The notes under the pieces are model-generated. The model did no database searches, was not told where the DNA came from, and worked only from the letters and a program-made list of their open reading frames with translations. This document shows positions 1 to 12,400 of a stretch of 64,000 nt of DNA, one piece after another. The translations under genes were made by a program, and so were the position numbers. Every line of letters starts with the position of its first letter. The stretch's first letter is position 1. Origin of the DNA: Schistosoma haematobium (Eukaryota; Platyhelminthes; Trematoda; Strigeidida; Schistosomatidae); NCBI RefSeq assembly GCF_000699445.3, contig NC_067200.1:5906950-5970949 (forward strand), in the 5' to 3' direction.

Positions 1-558
1 TCTACTCAATGCTCAATTTATTCGAAATTATCAAATCAAACCTTGGTAATGATATCTATAATACTCTGACACTTTGATTAGACTCTTGGATTTTCGATTG
101 ATTACAGGAAGAGGAAAAAAGTGAATAACAATATAATCAAATGGAAAACCTGGTTTTTGTAGGTCTCAGTTATAACTAAAGCCTAAACATCATGTATATC
201 TATCATTGATCACTGTTCAATGATTAATTCTTATACGACAGTTTTATCCGAGAGATAATTTAAGGAGTTCTATTCAAGAGCTATGATCAGTGATATTCGA
301 ACATGGTTACACATTATATCATAAATTGATTGAAGTAAGCAATCCATCCCATTGGATTTCAACTCCAAGTTGAGCACCATTTGGAAGACCTGAAAGTTAT
401 GAGTTCATTCATCAATCGGGTCATGTATAAGCACTACTAGAGAGTCTCATATTATCACAGAACAGTTATTCAATACTTTCTGGTTTTCAATATTTATCTA
501 ACTGAATTTAATTTGTAATGGAACAATTTTTTTCTTTTTTAATATTTCAATTATTCAG
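1..558. other. intron sequence upstream of first visible TTLL exon
   Basis: I see no exon here. A polypyrimidine tract and AG at 557-558 form the acceptor for the exon at 559. The first ~80 bases resemble 57305-57400 (shared blocks such as CTCAATTTATT and CAACCTTGG or close variants), so the left edge is probably a fragment of a dispersed repeat. The TTLL exon encoding the domain just before LTNYTINK must lie outside the window. Confidence 0.55.
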
Positions 559-1190
559 GATTCAATTTATCGACAATTAACTAATTATACCATAAATAAA
601 CATCATACACAATATAATCGTTCCAATGATGATATATCTGGTAGTAAACGTTCATTTGCATTTTTGAATCATTATATACATAAAATAAAACAATCTAATC
701 CACTGATTATTTGGGATAAAATCTATGATTTAATTATTAAAACATTAATTATAGCATTACCACATCTAATACATTTTTATCGTATTTCACGACATAAATC
801 AAATCAGAATTACATTCATAATCATAATCATAATAGTAATAATAATAAATACAGTCTAAAACAATCTGGATATTATAAAAGTAAACAAGATTTAACAATG
901 AATACTAAACAATTCATATACAATAAAGTTAATCATGATCCTAAACAAACATCTATGACAACATCAACATTAATGATCAAATCTAAAGTTGATCAAGATC
1001 CAACATCATCATCATCATTGATTTGTTCAAATTTATTTGAAATATTAGGTTTTGATATATTAATTGATGAACAATTAAATCCATGGTTAATTGAAGTGAA
1101 TCGTTCACCAAGTTTTAATACAGATCAACAATTAGATCAACAAATTAAATATAATTTATTAACAGATACAATTCGTTTATTAAATATTAA
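559..1190 (+). CDS. TTLL6/13-like: TTLL exon 1 (in window): catalytic domain C-terminal half
   Basis: Opens after the acceptor TTATTCAG (551-558) in phase 0 and ends with two bases of a codon before GT at 1191. Residues 7-14 read LTNYTINK, 58-75 cover the IKTLI..HFYR helix region, and 154-190 cover [13 protein letters not shown] and [12 protein letters not shown] (E179, N181). Between HFYR and FEILGF lies a ~78-residue His/Asn/Ser/Lys-rich insertion (784-1017) where family members normally have a short loop. The ATP-grasp-like C-terminal motifs are otherwise intact, so nothing marks it as a pseudogene. Confidence 0.9.
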
Positions 1191-4100
1191 GTTAGTTTTA
1201 TAATGTGAATAATGATAATTTATTTTTAGTTATGTATTATTATATTTTAAAAGACCAGTAGGTCCTGGGTTCGCATCCCGCGGGGTGTGGGATCGTGGAT
1301 GCGCACTGCTAAGGAGTCTTATACTAGAAAGAAACGACCGTCCAATGCTTCCAGGTTTTCCATGGCGATCTAGCTTCAATTGACTCATGATTTCAACCTG
1401 TGAAATTTCTAAAAATCTCCACAAAACCCATTCTGAAAATATTAAATAGTTAATTAATCTGCTACTGGAACGTTTAAATATTGATATTCTTAACTGCTTA
1501 TTATAACCTTCAGACTACTTCTATATGTTAACTTGAATAATAGACAAAACGTAGGCAAAGTATGGGCTTTACTTTATGGTTCAAGTCCCTTTGGTGCAGG
1601 ACCGTGGATGAGCAATGCTGAAAAGTCCCATGATAGGACGGAACGGCCATCCAGTGCTTCCACATTTTCAATGGTAGTCTAGCTTTAATCAACTTATGAA
1701 TTTAACTATGAAATTAATTATAATTCTGTAATTTAGATTTGTACCATAAATGTCTTTATCAGGTATAATGTTGTGAATTCTTGATAATAAAGCCATATAT
1801 TTAAACTTCTAGGCTGTCTATTTTTTAATTTTGAGACTATCGCAAAACAGTTTTTTTATTTTAAATCTATTTTAACTGACTAATTGTGTTAATTGATTAA
1901 TGTACTGAAGCCGCCCTAACATAAGATGGTAAAAGTACAGCATAAGGATAAGCCAATTAGAATCGAAAACATAACTTCTAGGCTATTGAACGAAATTCAA
2001 AACCCAGGAAAACATCACTATGTAATACTTGAAGTACATTTAAAATGATAATAAGAATTACTTTATGACATCATGAAGTAAAATTGATGGTGTTAAACAT
2101 ATCATATGCTTAGTTTTGTCCCTATAGATTGTATCTAATACTGTTACTAAATCATAATCTCAAACTCATTATCCTGAAACAAATCTGAATTCCTTGAGGA
2201 TATATTTTGTAGATGAATTAAACAGATAACACCTCTTGGATTTATGAACGGCTGTTGTTTGGGATGCGCTTCTCCCTCTCTAAATGCAAGTTTTTGCTTC
2301 AGGACTGGTCTGCGTCAACACCTGAACTAAGGATAGAGAGTAAAGTAGTCGAACGTGTTGGCAACTTCACTTATCTTGGAAATCTGATCAGCCCTAATGG
2401 GTTGGTGTCTGACAAAATCTCTGAGCGGATTCGAAAAGCACGTTTGGCTTTTGCCAACTTACGTTACCTATGGCAATGGCAAGATATCCGTCTATCAATT
2501 AAGGGACAAGTATACTGAGCAGTAGTTCGTTCTGTTCTATTTTACGACTAAGAAACGTGGCCACTAAGAGTTGAAGATACTCGTAAGCTGCTAGTATTTG
2601 ACCACAGATTGCTCGCATCTACTGGGATCACCGGGTAAGTAATAATGAGGTTAGATGCAGGGTATTAAGGAATGATGGTAAATCAGTTGATGAGATTATG
2701 AATCTTCATCGACCAAGATGGTTGGACCACGTGTTACATATGCCTGAACACCGATTACCACGACCCGCACTTCTGACTGACTAGTGTTGGGGTTGGTTGG
2801 AAGAAATGTAGGGGCGGCCAAACCAAAATGTGGCATCAGTGCTTGAAGTCACTAACTTCTAGTCTGAGCAATGTTGATGGATACAGACTACTTGGTCGGG
2901 ATCCGCGTGACTATCGTAAACAATGGTTGGAGACTCTTGGTGACATAGCTCAGAATCGATCACAGTGGTGTAGGTGTATACATTCTTTATCTCCCTTTAA
3001 ACTATGGGATTAAAATCGCTTCTTTTTACGAACCAATTCTTTCTTCCTGTACTATGTCCTTATATGCAATATTTCTTTCATATATTACACCATTGAGTTA
3101 ACTGCTTCTATGAATCCGGTGTTCATCTTGTTATGCTAATGAGGTATGGCAACTTGGACCGATGCATATATGTGCCTGGTCCTACGTTGTAAATGACTGA
3201 TTCAATCATAAATAAAACAAATGATCCTTCATTTTTCTTTTTCGATATTTCTAATAAGCTTCTATTCACAATGCTGATAAATCGTTTCTCAGAGTTTTCT
3301 ATGTTTCTAGTGACTTTGATAAGTGATAAATTTCGGATTCCTCAGTAGTAATTTATCAGTTATTCGTCTATAAGCAATTTAGAATCAGGAATATATGTGT
3401 ATATCGACACTGTCTAAATTGTCATACCATGTGATCAGCACAAGCAGATGTACACCAAAGTAGTTGAATTAGTGACAGTATAAATGATATTCAAAAAGAC
3501 AGTAAACGTAGAGAATGTGATTTCAGAAATCGTTCTTAGTGCAGATCGAATTCTTTTGATCAGGTTGCAATGTAGCCACTAGTCTACGTGACTTGATATT
3601 GCGTGCACTATGTTGTGATGTTAAATGATGGTCGAAAGTAGTCGATAAGAATTTCTAGAGATCGTTTTCGCTCTACAAGCCATTTATCAGCAAGGCGTAC
3701 TGGTAATTTCGATGCTCCTTGGAGGATTCAACCTTGTGTTATCTAGCTTCACACTAAGAAAAATTAACGCTGAGCTATTCGTAACGCGATTGACCTCCTG
3801 TAGGACTGAAATATATTTTTGATCAACTGACTTGAGAAAAGTAACCCCAGACTTCCTTACACATCAAAACTATTTTTTCATTAAAATAATTGAACTAGAC
3901 AGTTTGAGGTCCTAGGATCGAATTCTCCGTGGAGCGTCAGTTCCCTCAGGATTTCAGATACACCTTGTTGATGATTGTCAAATAACACTGAGGTCTAGGG
4001 TTTCCTGTCGACTAACTCCAATTATCACCTTAAATGACTGGATAGTCACTGACTGATATCAGTTATCCTTTTCCATTATGACTCTCTACGATAGCTTCAC

Positions 4101-7100
4101 ACGCATACATTTCATCGGTCTTTTTTTCAGACCATCAGATAAATCTCGTGTGGAAAAGCAACAAAAATTAACTACAAGAAAACGTTTATATAGTAGTCAC
4201 TCTGTACAAACACGAAATTGGATGTATAAATCAAATTCCAATAATCAAAATGATAAGATTCATAAATATTTCGACAATAATCGATTGTCTACCAAAAAAC
4301 ATGTAAACCATGAATTGTTTCGTCGTGATAATGTCCATTTAAAAACAACTTACCAATCACCTTTTGCAAACCATTCAGATATTGACTATTTAAAATTGAT
4401 TAATAACCAAGATCAATTGGAGGATAAAAAGCTCAGTTGGAAAATTGATCGTTTAGTAAGTTTGAGTTATATTATGATTATCTTTTTTTTATACTTTGAA
4501 TTATGAATTGATCTTGGCTAGATCACCATTGGAAACTGAGGGGGTACTAAACAACTGGTTATTCTTAGTATGGGATTCCTTAACTGTGTGCATCCACGAC
4601 CTGAGGATTTTGTTTTGTTTTTATAGAAAATGTAGTTCTTGTAATCAAGCAATAAAATGATATTTACAGATTGTGTTTATTAACTGATTTGAATTTTGTG
4701 TTAGTTAGCATTTTTTAACATACTGTATCCATAATCATCATAGAACTAATTTCTTCTATGTGAATAAAATAGGGTATCACACAATGTCACTATTCAGGTG
4801 TTATAACCGAATTTTGGCAACCCACATCTAAACAACAATATAACAGTGGATAAGTACTATAATGTCTTACCAAAAAATACAGGTTCTTCTTGATAGTATA
4901 GTCTTTTGTTATGTCTTTGATATAAACTGCTATCTGTAAGCAGAAATGGATAGTGACTAGCAGTGGAATCCAGGTAGGGTGTTACGTTCTATTTGGGACC
5001 CGTCAGCTGGATGTACTAGCATCCCAACACAAAAATGAATTCTGCTTCACGCTACTGCACAAGTTAGTGGTTATCTAGACTTAGTAGCTAAGTGGATAAC
5101 CTAATGGCATTTGAAGCGGGCGGTACTGGGTTCAAGTCCCAGAGTAAAAATTATCTCAGATTTAGGTATATTGAGATGACGAGTCCCAAAGAGAACGAAA
5201 CGCGCGTCCTGGATTCTACCACTAGCTATCATTCATATCTGCCTATGATACTTCTTACATAAGACAGTATCGAGGCAGTCCGCACAGGATACACGTATGC
5301 CAATAAGAGACTGGTCAATTGTAGTCCTAAACATCAATGAGAAAATTCAAATAACCAACAAAAAAAATGAATTAAACTGTTATCTGTTACTAGTTCTGTG
5401 GGACAAGACTGAAATGACTCTATGTAGTGAACAAAGCGAGTCTTTTAAATAAAGATACTTTCTTTGAACAGATCACTGATTAAAATATATAAAGTTACAC
5501 ATTATTTTAAATGTAACTACATTACTGAGTTATGTAGTTTGTTCCTTTTTACTAAATTCTATGTCCCCAAGAACTCTTGACATTGCCCTTAAACTACTGA
5601 AATAACAGAAGACAATCAAAAGTCTATTTTCTATTCCGATTGAGGATGGTACTTTAGAAGAAATTTATTTTATACAGTTTCTGGATGGCCTTGAGAGTCG
5701 GCTATTACATTTACGTAGACAAAGGGTTAAGAAATTCAAGATGACTGTCATTAAAACTACGTTTTTGTCTGATTGTAATTGGAATTTTTGTCAAACAATG
5801 TATTTTCCAACACAAAAACAGTTAGTTTCGATGATCTTGCAACAAAGGATAGTAAATATTATCTCCAATCGGTTAAACCAATGCACAAATTACAACTATA
5901 ACATGTAAACTTTAAGCATACTTGACACTATTTTAAAAAGTACGCACACCTATTTATCAATTATTCACTGGTGCTGACTACTCCAACTGTTTGTATGGAT
6001 TTGACAAATATAGTGTCCAAAATCTTTTGGATAATAAAGTGATATCACCGGTACAGGGTTGTGAAGATTGTCGTTTTTATTGAGTTCATGAACTAATCGA
6101 TGTTAGACCATTGAAAACCTGGAAGCGCTGGATGGCCGTTTCGTCCTAGTATGGGACCACTCGGTAGTGTTTCTACGTTTTCAACCGTAGTTTAACATTG
6201 ATCGGTTCATGATCTTAATAAAAAATGATATCAGTTAGTAAGAATATACTGAAAAGTAGGTCACGTATTCATATCAAAAGTAAATGAGTTTTTTCTTCTT
6301 GAGTTATATTGTCTGTATTCTACTACACTACTTTGACATTATTTTAGATAATTCCACCTCATTGTAGTGATATAGTGTAGCATTCTATGCATATTCAAGT
6401 ACCAAACTCCACATTTCTTATGATTGATTGAAATTTAGGTCATGAATTCACGAAAATAAAACTGAACTGGGTAATAGAGTTTATAATACCACTAGGTTTG
6501 ATGCTTAAATGGTATTAGAAATTAGATCGGGTTACATCAGACGCACGATCTATAACCAAAATAGAAAATCAGAGTAACGCTAGAAAATACTTTATTCCAC
6601 ACAATTACGGGCAGTCACTTTTAGTGATTCCGCAGTACAAATCACTAAAGAGAGGAAATGACATATTTAATACATATTTAATACCCGATCGTGACTAATC
6701 ACATTTACTTTCATTTTCACTCATCGACTGTGACCTTTTACTTACACAAATGGACATATTGACAGATCAACAACAACCGAGACGTTAACGCTTATTAGTT
6801 CTCGCGCTCCTTCTAATCAGATGATGATAGAAAGCAGATCAATTCTCCATCGTACTGAATTTAATTACTAATCAAAACTCATACAATAGTGTATTTGAGT
6901 TGTCTGAGATCAGAGCAACACGAATTTACAATATGTATATAACTTAGTTATATGTGATACAAGACCAAAGTATTAGGGAGAATAGTTAATTCATGATAAA
7001 TCTGAAAAAAAAACATTTGACGACAATTTATGAATCAAACAAAAACTTAGAAATAGAGGAATATAGAAAATACAATAGTCCGAGCGTCTACTAATAATTA

Positions 7101-9385
7101 TAGGATATACTTCCACCGTATTCAACTTACTATACGTCACTTTATAAAATATTGATTAAGAAAATTATTGATTATGGAAATTATTAATATTATTATTTGA
7201 ACACATAGATATTGGTACAAGGAGGCAACAAATACATATGCGCCACACAAATCTCATTTGATATGTGTGAGGGCTGTGATACTGCCCGGATGCCCAAACC
7301 GAAGCAGATGGTTTTCTTAGTGAGTCATGCCCGAAGCCTTCGACCTAGAGGTCTGATCCACAAGGCAGTGGAGCATCGTGAAAAGATGCAATCACATGGT
7401 AGCCGATGACCAACGATTGGTTCGTACGCCATTTGTTCCCTCAGGATACTGGAGCCCATGTGCACCATTGGTTTGGAATCAGGGTTTTCCAAATCCCCTA
7501 AGTAAACTCTCCGTGTCCACCAACCCGGTTAAAGCGCCGGACATTCGCTCTTCGTCCTCTCAGTTTCGTAAACAACATCTCCGCCACGAGAAGGCAGTGA
7601 GTAGGACTTCCGTGGCAGAGGCTATGTACGCGTGGTCATGTGAGAGCATTTCGAGAGGGTGAGCGGACTCTCCTCACTCTCAGTCATACCAGAGCATTAT
7701 GGAAATAACTCGTTTATTTCTTTTTCTTTTTTTCTAAAACTAATTAGAAACAACAGTTATCTAGAATACGTCAACAATTATCACTTGAATTCTATGAACA
7801 TCATAATTGTGGTAATTGGCATCGAATATTTCCATCTGATAATTCAACATTACAAACAAAATATGCATCATTAATTATGACAAGTTTTAAACAATTTTTA
7901 TATTCTAATCATAATGATATATTGAATGAAATAAAAACTACTTATTTAAATCCAATAACTGTAAGTAAACATTGTATTGTGTTTATAGAATTCATTGAAT
8001 ATGTATATTTACTCAGTGTAATGCATTTCATAAGTATTAAATCTAATATAATATTGTGATATATACTATTTATGTTGATAGATATAAGTAGTATGTAGCT
8101 GTGGTGTTTGAATGAACTAATGATTCCTTTGCACTTGTCGAATTCTAAATACAGTACATTCGTTTGTGCATATCTAGTACTTCTTGATCCGATTACGTTA
8201 TTTCTGGGATTCTTAGTTCATACTATAATTCAAATACTCCTAATCATCATAGCAGCACTAATTGAAATTGGAATACCATCTAGTGGAAGATTGAATTGTA
8301 AAGTACAGGTAAGGAAACTGAGAGAAATTTTAATAATAACAGAATTGAAAGAATCATGAAAGTTTATAGGGAACAACTGAAGGAAGATGTGCAAATAATG
8401 TGTTTAATGTATGATTCTCATATTTTATGAAGACACTGTATTTTTGTATAAGAACTTTTTTAATAAGAGAAAACGGCCATTCACTACTTCCAGGTTTACA
8501 TTGGCGGTCTAATATTAATCGGTTTATTATTATTATTATTAATGGTTTTATTCCGTATTATATTTCTGATGCAATATAGAATTCTCAGCGTAAATTATTT
8601 CAACAAGTTTCCATTTCTTATTTCTTGATTCATCCTCGCCAGTTAGATGTTAGCAGTTCAGGAATCGACATTTGATTAGTGTATATTCTTTTCAATGCAT
8701 ATTATCAGCAACCACGAAGTTTCTGATATGGGCTCTTCTTTAATTTGTACAACGAAATGTCGTAAACTTTTCACAAATGTAAATGAATAGTTTATGAGAC
8801 TAATAGACATAATGATGTGTTAAAACAAACAAGAAAATAGATAACTTGTTGAAATATGCATATGGCAGGAACAGGTAGCCCAGATATTTAAGCAGGCCGC
8901 CTGGTCTCAATTTAAACTCAACAATCTCCACAACCCTCTACTGATAATTTTATATTAGAGAGAAATTGGTTTTCTTCACCTGAGTTTGCTTTCACCACAG
9001 TGAATTAAAGATATCTTCACATTTCCATAAATGTTTTAACATAAAATACAATATTAACACCAGGGTTTGAAATTTTACTACCACTGAACTGGATACATGA
9101 TTAATAGGCCATATACAAAGTGACTGGATCACGTTATGCCGTATATCTAATTGATGACAAATAATGGAGAACTAGATGATAAGCTTAAACAATACTTCAT
9201 TCAACAAAATTGCAAGCAGTCTTTACTTGGTTAGCCCAAAGTAGAAATCATTAGTACAAGAGGAAACCACATATTTAATGGTTGATGTCTATCAGATCAC
9301 GCTAAGTAATCAATCACATCTTACCTTCATAAACTGCACATCATCATTGTTGTCCTAACAAAAAATAAATGAACGTCAACTGCTA

Positions 9386-9429
<44 letters not shown>

Positions 9430-12400
9430 TATCATAAGCTTTCAATTGACCTATTGGCTACTATTATACGATTTATTATACTCAAGTTATACCCAGTCTC
9501 TCACAGTCATAACCACTTTTGGCATGATCTTGTATGATTATTTTTTATTTTATAGTGTAATGAAGTCCAATTTGCTTGTATATAAGCAACGTATGTCTGA
9601 AATACATGATTCATGTAGTGGAAGCTGTGATTGTATTCTGGAGTCAAATGGACAGGTATAGGCGAGAAGTTAACATACGGAGGACCAATAAGGACTCAGA
9701 GTTGACTCAAGGCTGCTCGTGCTATTCGACATGTCATTGGTTCGGCACAGTGCCAAGATCATATAAGTCAATGATCTGATTGGCGACTTAGTCACGTGAT
9801 AATTAATTGAGCAAAAGCCATAACAATCATGATTTTTTCTTATCTATTAGTATTTATATAATTTTAAGAAAATTTATGGTTAAAACATTTTGATTGATGA
9901 AATTATGAATGGAAAAGATTAAATTATCCTGTTGTTCATATTGATCGTTGAATTATGATTGACCTTGTTTAGTTCATGGAGATTCTTAGCTGATTCTCTT
10001 GATGGAATCATTTTTTCCCGTTTTTTTCTTCAGAATAAATCAATTAATTCGAGCCTTTACCAATAATAATAAAAATATCACACCTGTTGAACAAGTCAAT
10101 GGCTATTTGAATTAAATAATTCATTGGTTAACTCAATGATATTTGAAGAGAAAGGTACTGGCTTTGAGTCTCAGTGTGTGTATCGGAACTTGAATGCAGC
10201 TGTGTAAAAATGATGAGTACCAGATAGGATGGGACATGCATCATCAATATATAAATATACATGTACATATATGCTAATAAATTTCGTCGTCATATTGTTC
10301 ATGCAACGCCAAAAGTTCACCTCATATTCACCTTTTACATTAATATGACTGGTTATGACAGTTTACTGCCTAAATAAACGAAATAATATATTGTGATTGT
10401 TGGGGAGTTCCAAATTATTCCTCGGAAAAGTCCATAAGGGTCCGAAAAACTGTGGGAAACACTTCATCCAATCAGCATTGAGTAGGAGCTTTTTGGCAAC
10501 ATCTAGAAAGTGGGGAGTCAGGTGTCACGTTTCTGATTGGATAATTGCATACGTCGCTATTATATTCAGTATGGTTCCAAGAGCCCAAAAGACGTCCTCA
10601 ATACTTTAAACACACTTTCTTTTCTGTACATAAACCAACCATGGAGTAAAGCTTTCCTGGAAATACGCACCTCCCCTCTGGTGTTCCTGTTGACGAGCAG
10701 AAGTGGTTGGAGATGTCAGAACAGGATAGGAAGACAAATTAAGCGTGTCAATAGCAAAACTTATCAGTGATATTTATTCAGCATTTATCCAACGCGAGGA
10801 TCGGTTGAAAAAATTAAGTGTAACTTCTTACTTTTAGAGCAGCAAAAAAAAATAAGTGTGCATATGGATGTACATCGTTTTCCCCTTAGAATTAAATACT
10901 TAACAGAGCTGAATTAATTTCGAGATAGAACATGAATATATTTTCTAAAATGTTTACCAACTGCTTTAGAAAAGTTAATTTTCTTTATGAACTGAATCAA
11001 ATGGAGGAAAACGTTTTCATTAAAATGAACATTGGGCGGCCGTTTGATCTTATTGTGACAAGCCTCACTAGAGTAAACCACTAGGTGACCTCAATCAAAC
11101 GATTAAATCTCAGGTTTTTGAGTTTCAAGGTGTGAGTGTTTCGTCTTTGGATAATTAGGTTGAGATTCAATTATTCACATGCCTAACTTGAATCAATCCT
11201 CAATGTCCCATGAACAATCTTCCAAAACTACTGATTACTTACTTGCGCATGTTACTCCTAATGGAGCATAGGCCGCCGACCAGCATTTTTTTAAAAAGTG
11301 CTAACCAAAAAAACTACTGGTGGATAACTTTTATTTTCAGCATAACTGAACTCAGTCAGTTACGAATTTCAAATAGAATTTCAGGAATTTATCTGTTATC
11401 CAGTTACTAGTGGATAAAAAGTTATTACTTCTTTACTTCCCTACGCCTGGTAACCTTCGCGGAGGAGCAGAGGCCACGCACAACGATATTTCACCGAAGT
11501 CTGTCCTGGGTAATCCTTTCAAGTTGTTTCCAGTTGCTATTCCTTCTTTTGATGTCCGTTTCCAATTTCCGGCGCGATGTATTCTTTAGTCTTCCTCTTT
11601 TCATTTTCCCCTCAGGATTTTAAGTTAGCGCTTGCCTTGTGATGCAATTTTATTATTTTCACAGTGTATGTCTTTTCCGACTATTATCATTTTGTCGAAT
11701 GCAAATAAATTTGTAAATCTCTCACCATTTTCATTCCTTTCTACCAGTTCATGTTGTCCCATGATATCTTCATATCCAGTGTTGTCCATTCCGACTTTGG
11801 TGTTTAGGTCTCCCATCGGGATGGTCAGGTCCTTTCCTGGAAACTTGACTACGATCGACCGCAGCCCCTCGTAAAACTGGTCTTTACCATCTTCATCGCT
11901 GTCATTGAAGAGTGCATAGCACTAGTTCAGTTTATTTAAATGTGTATTATATGATTAATGAAATTTCATTGAACCTTATCCAAATTACCCATCAAGTTGT
12001 ATTTACCTCTATTGTCGAGGTCTGGTCATTGGATATTGAATGATTTGTTTAACGTGGCAACTAATCAAACGATACTATAGAGCTTGTTATTGCCACCTTA
12101 TGCTTAAATCTCACATGAATATCTGCTAAAATTTCAGTTTCTCTCTAAAGAGTACTAAAGAAGCTAGACAGTTTGAATGCCAATAGAGTTGGCTAGAATA
12201 AGTAATCATGTAACGGTGTAGTTCCGACACAAGATTACATAAGTTAAGCAGTTAACTCTAGTAAGTTAGCATTATTAATAATATCAACCTATCAAACTTC
12301 GTTATATCGGGATTACTTTGAAATTTACATTCCTTGTCATTCTTTTTCATGTCACTCTCTTCTTAATTCTTTTTTGTAGGAAGATGATATTTATGATGAA

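Noticed and set aside
7212..7662. Overlapping small genes on the + strand
   Set aside because: Antisense frames through the same SINE-like element; no conservation between copies.
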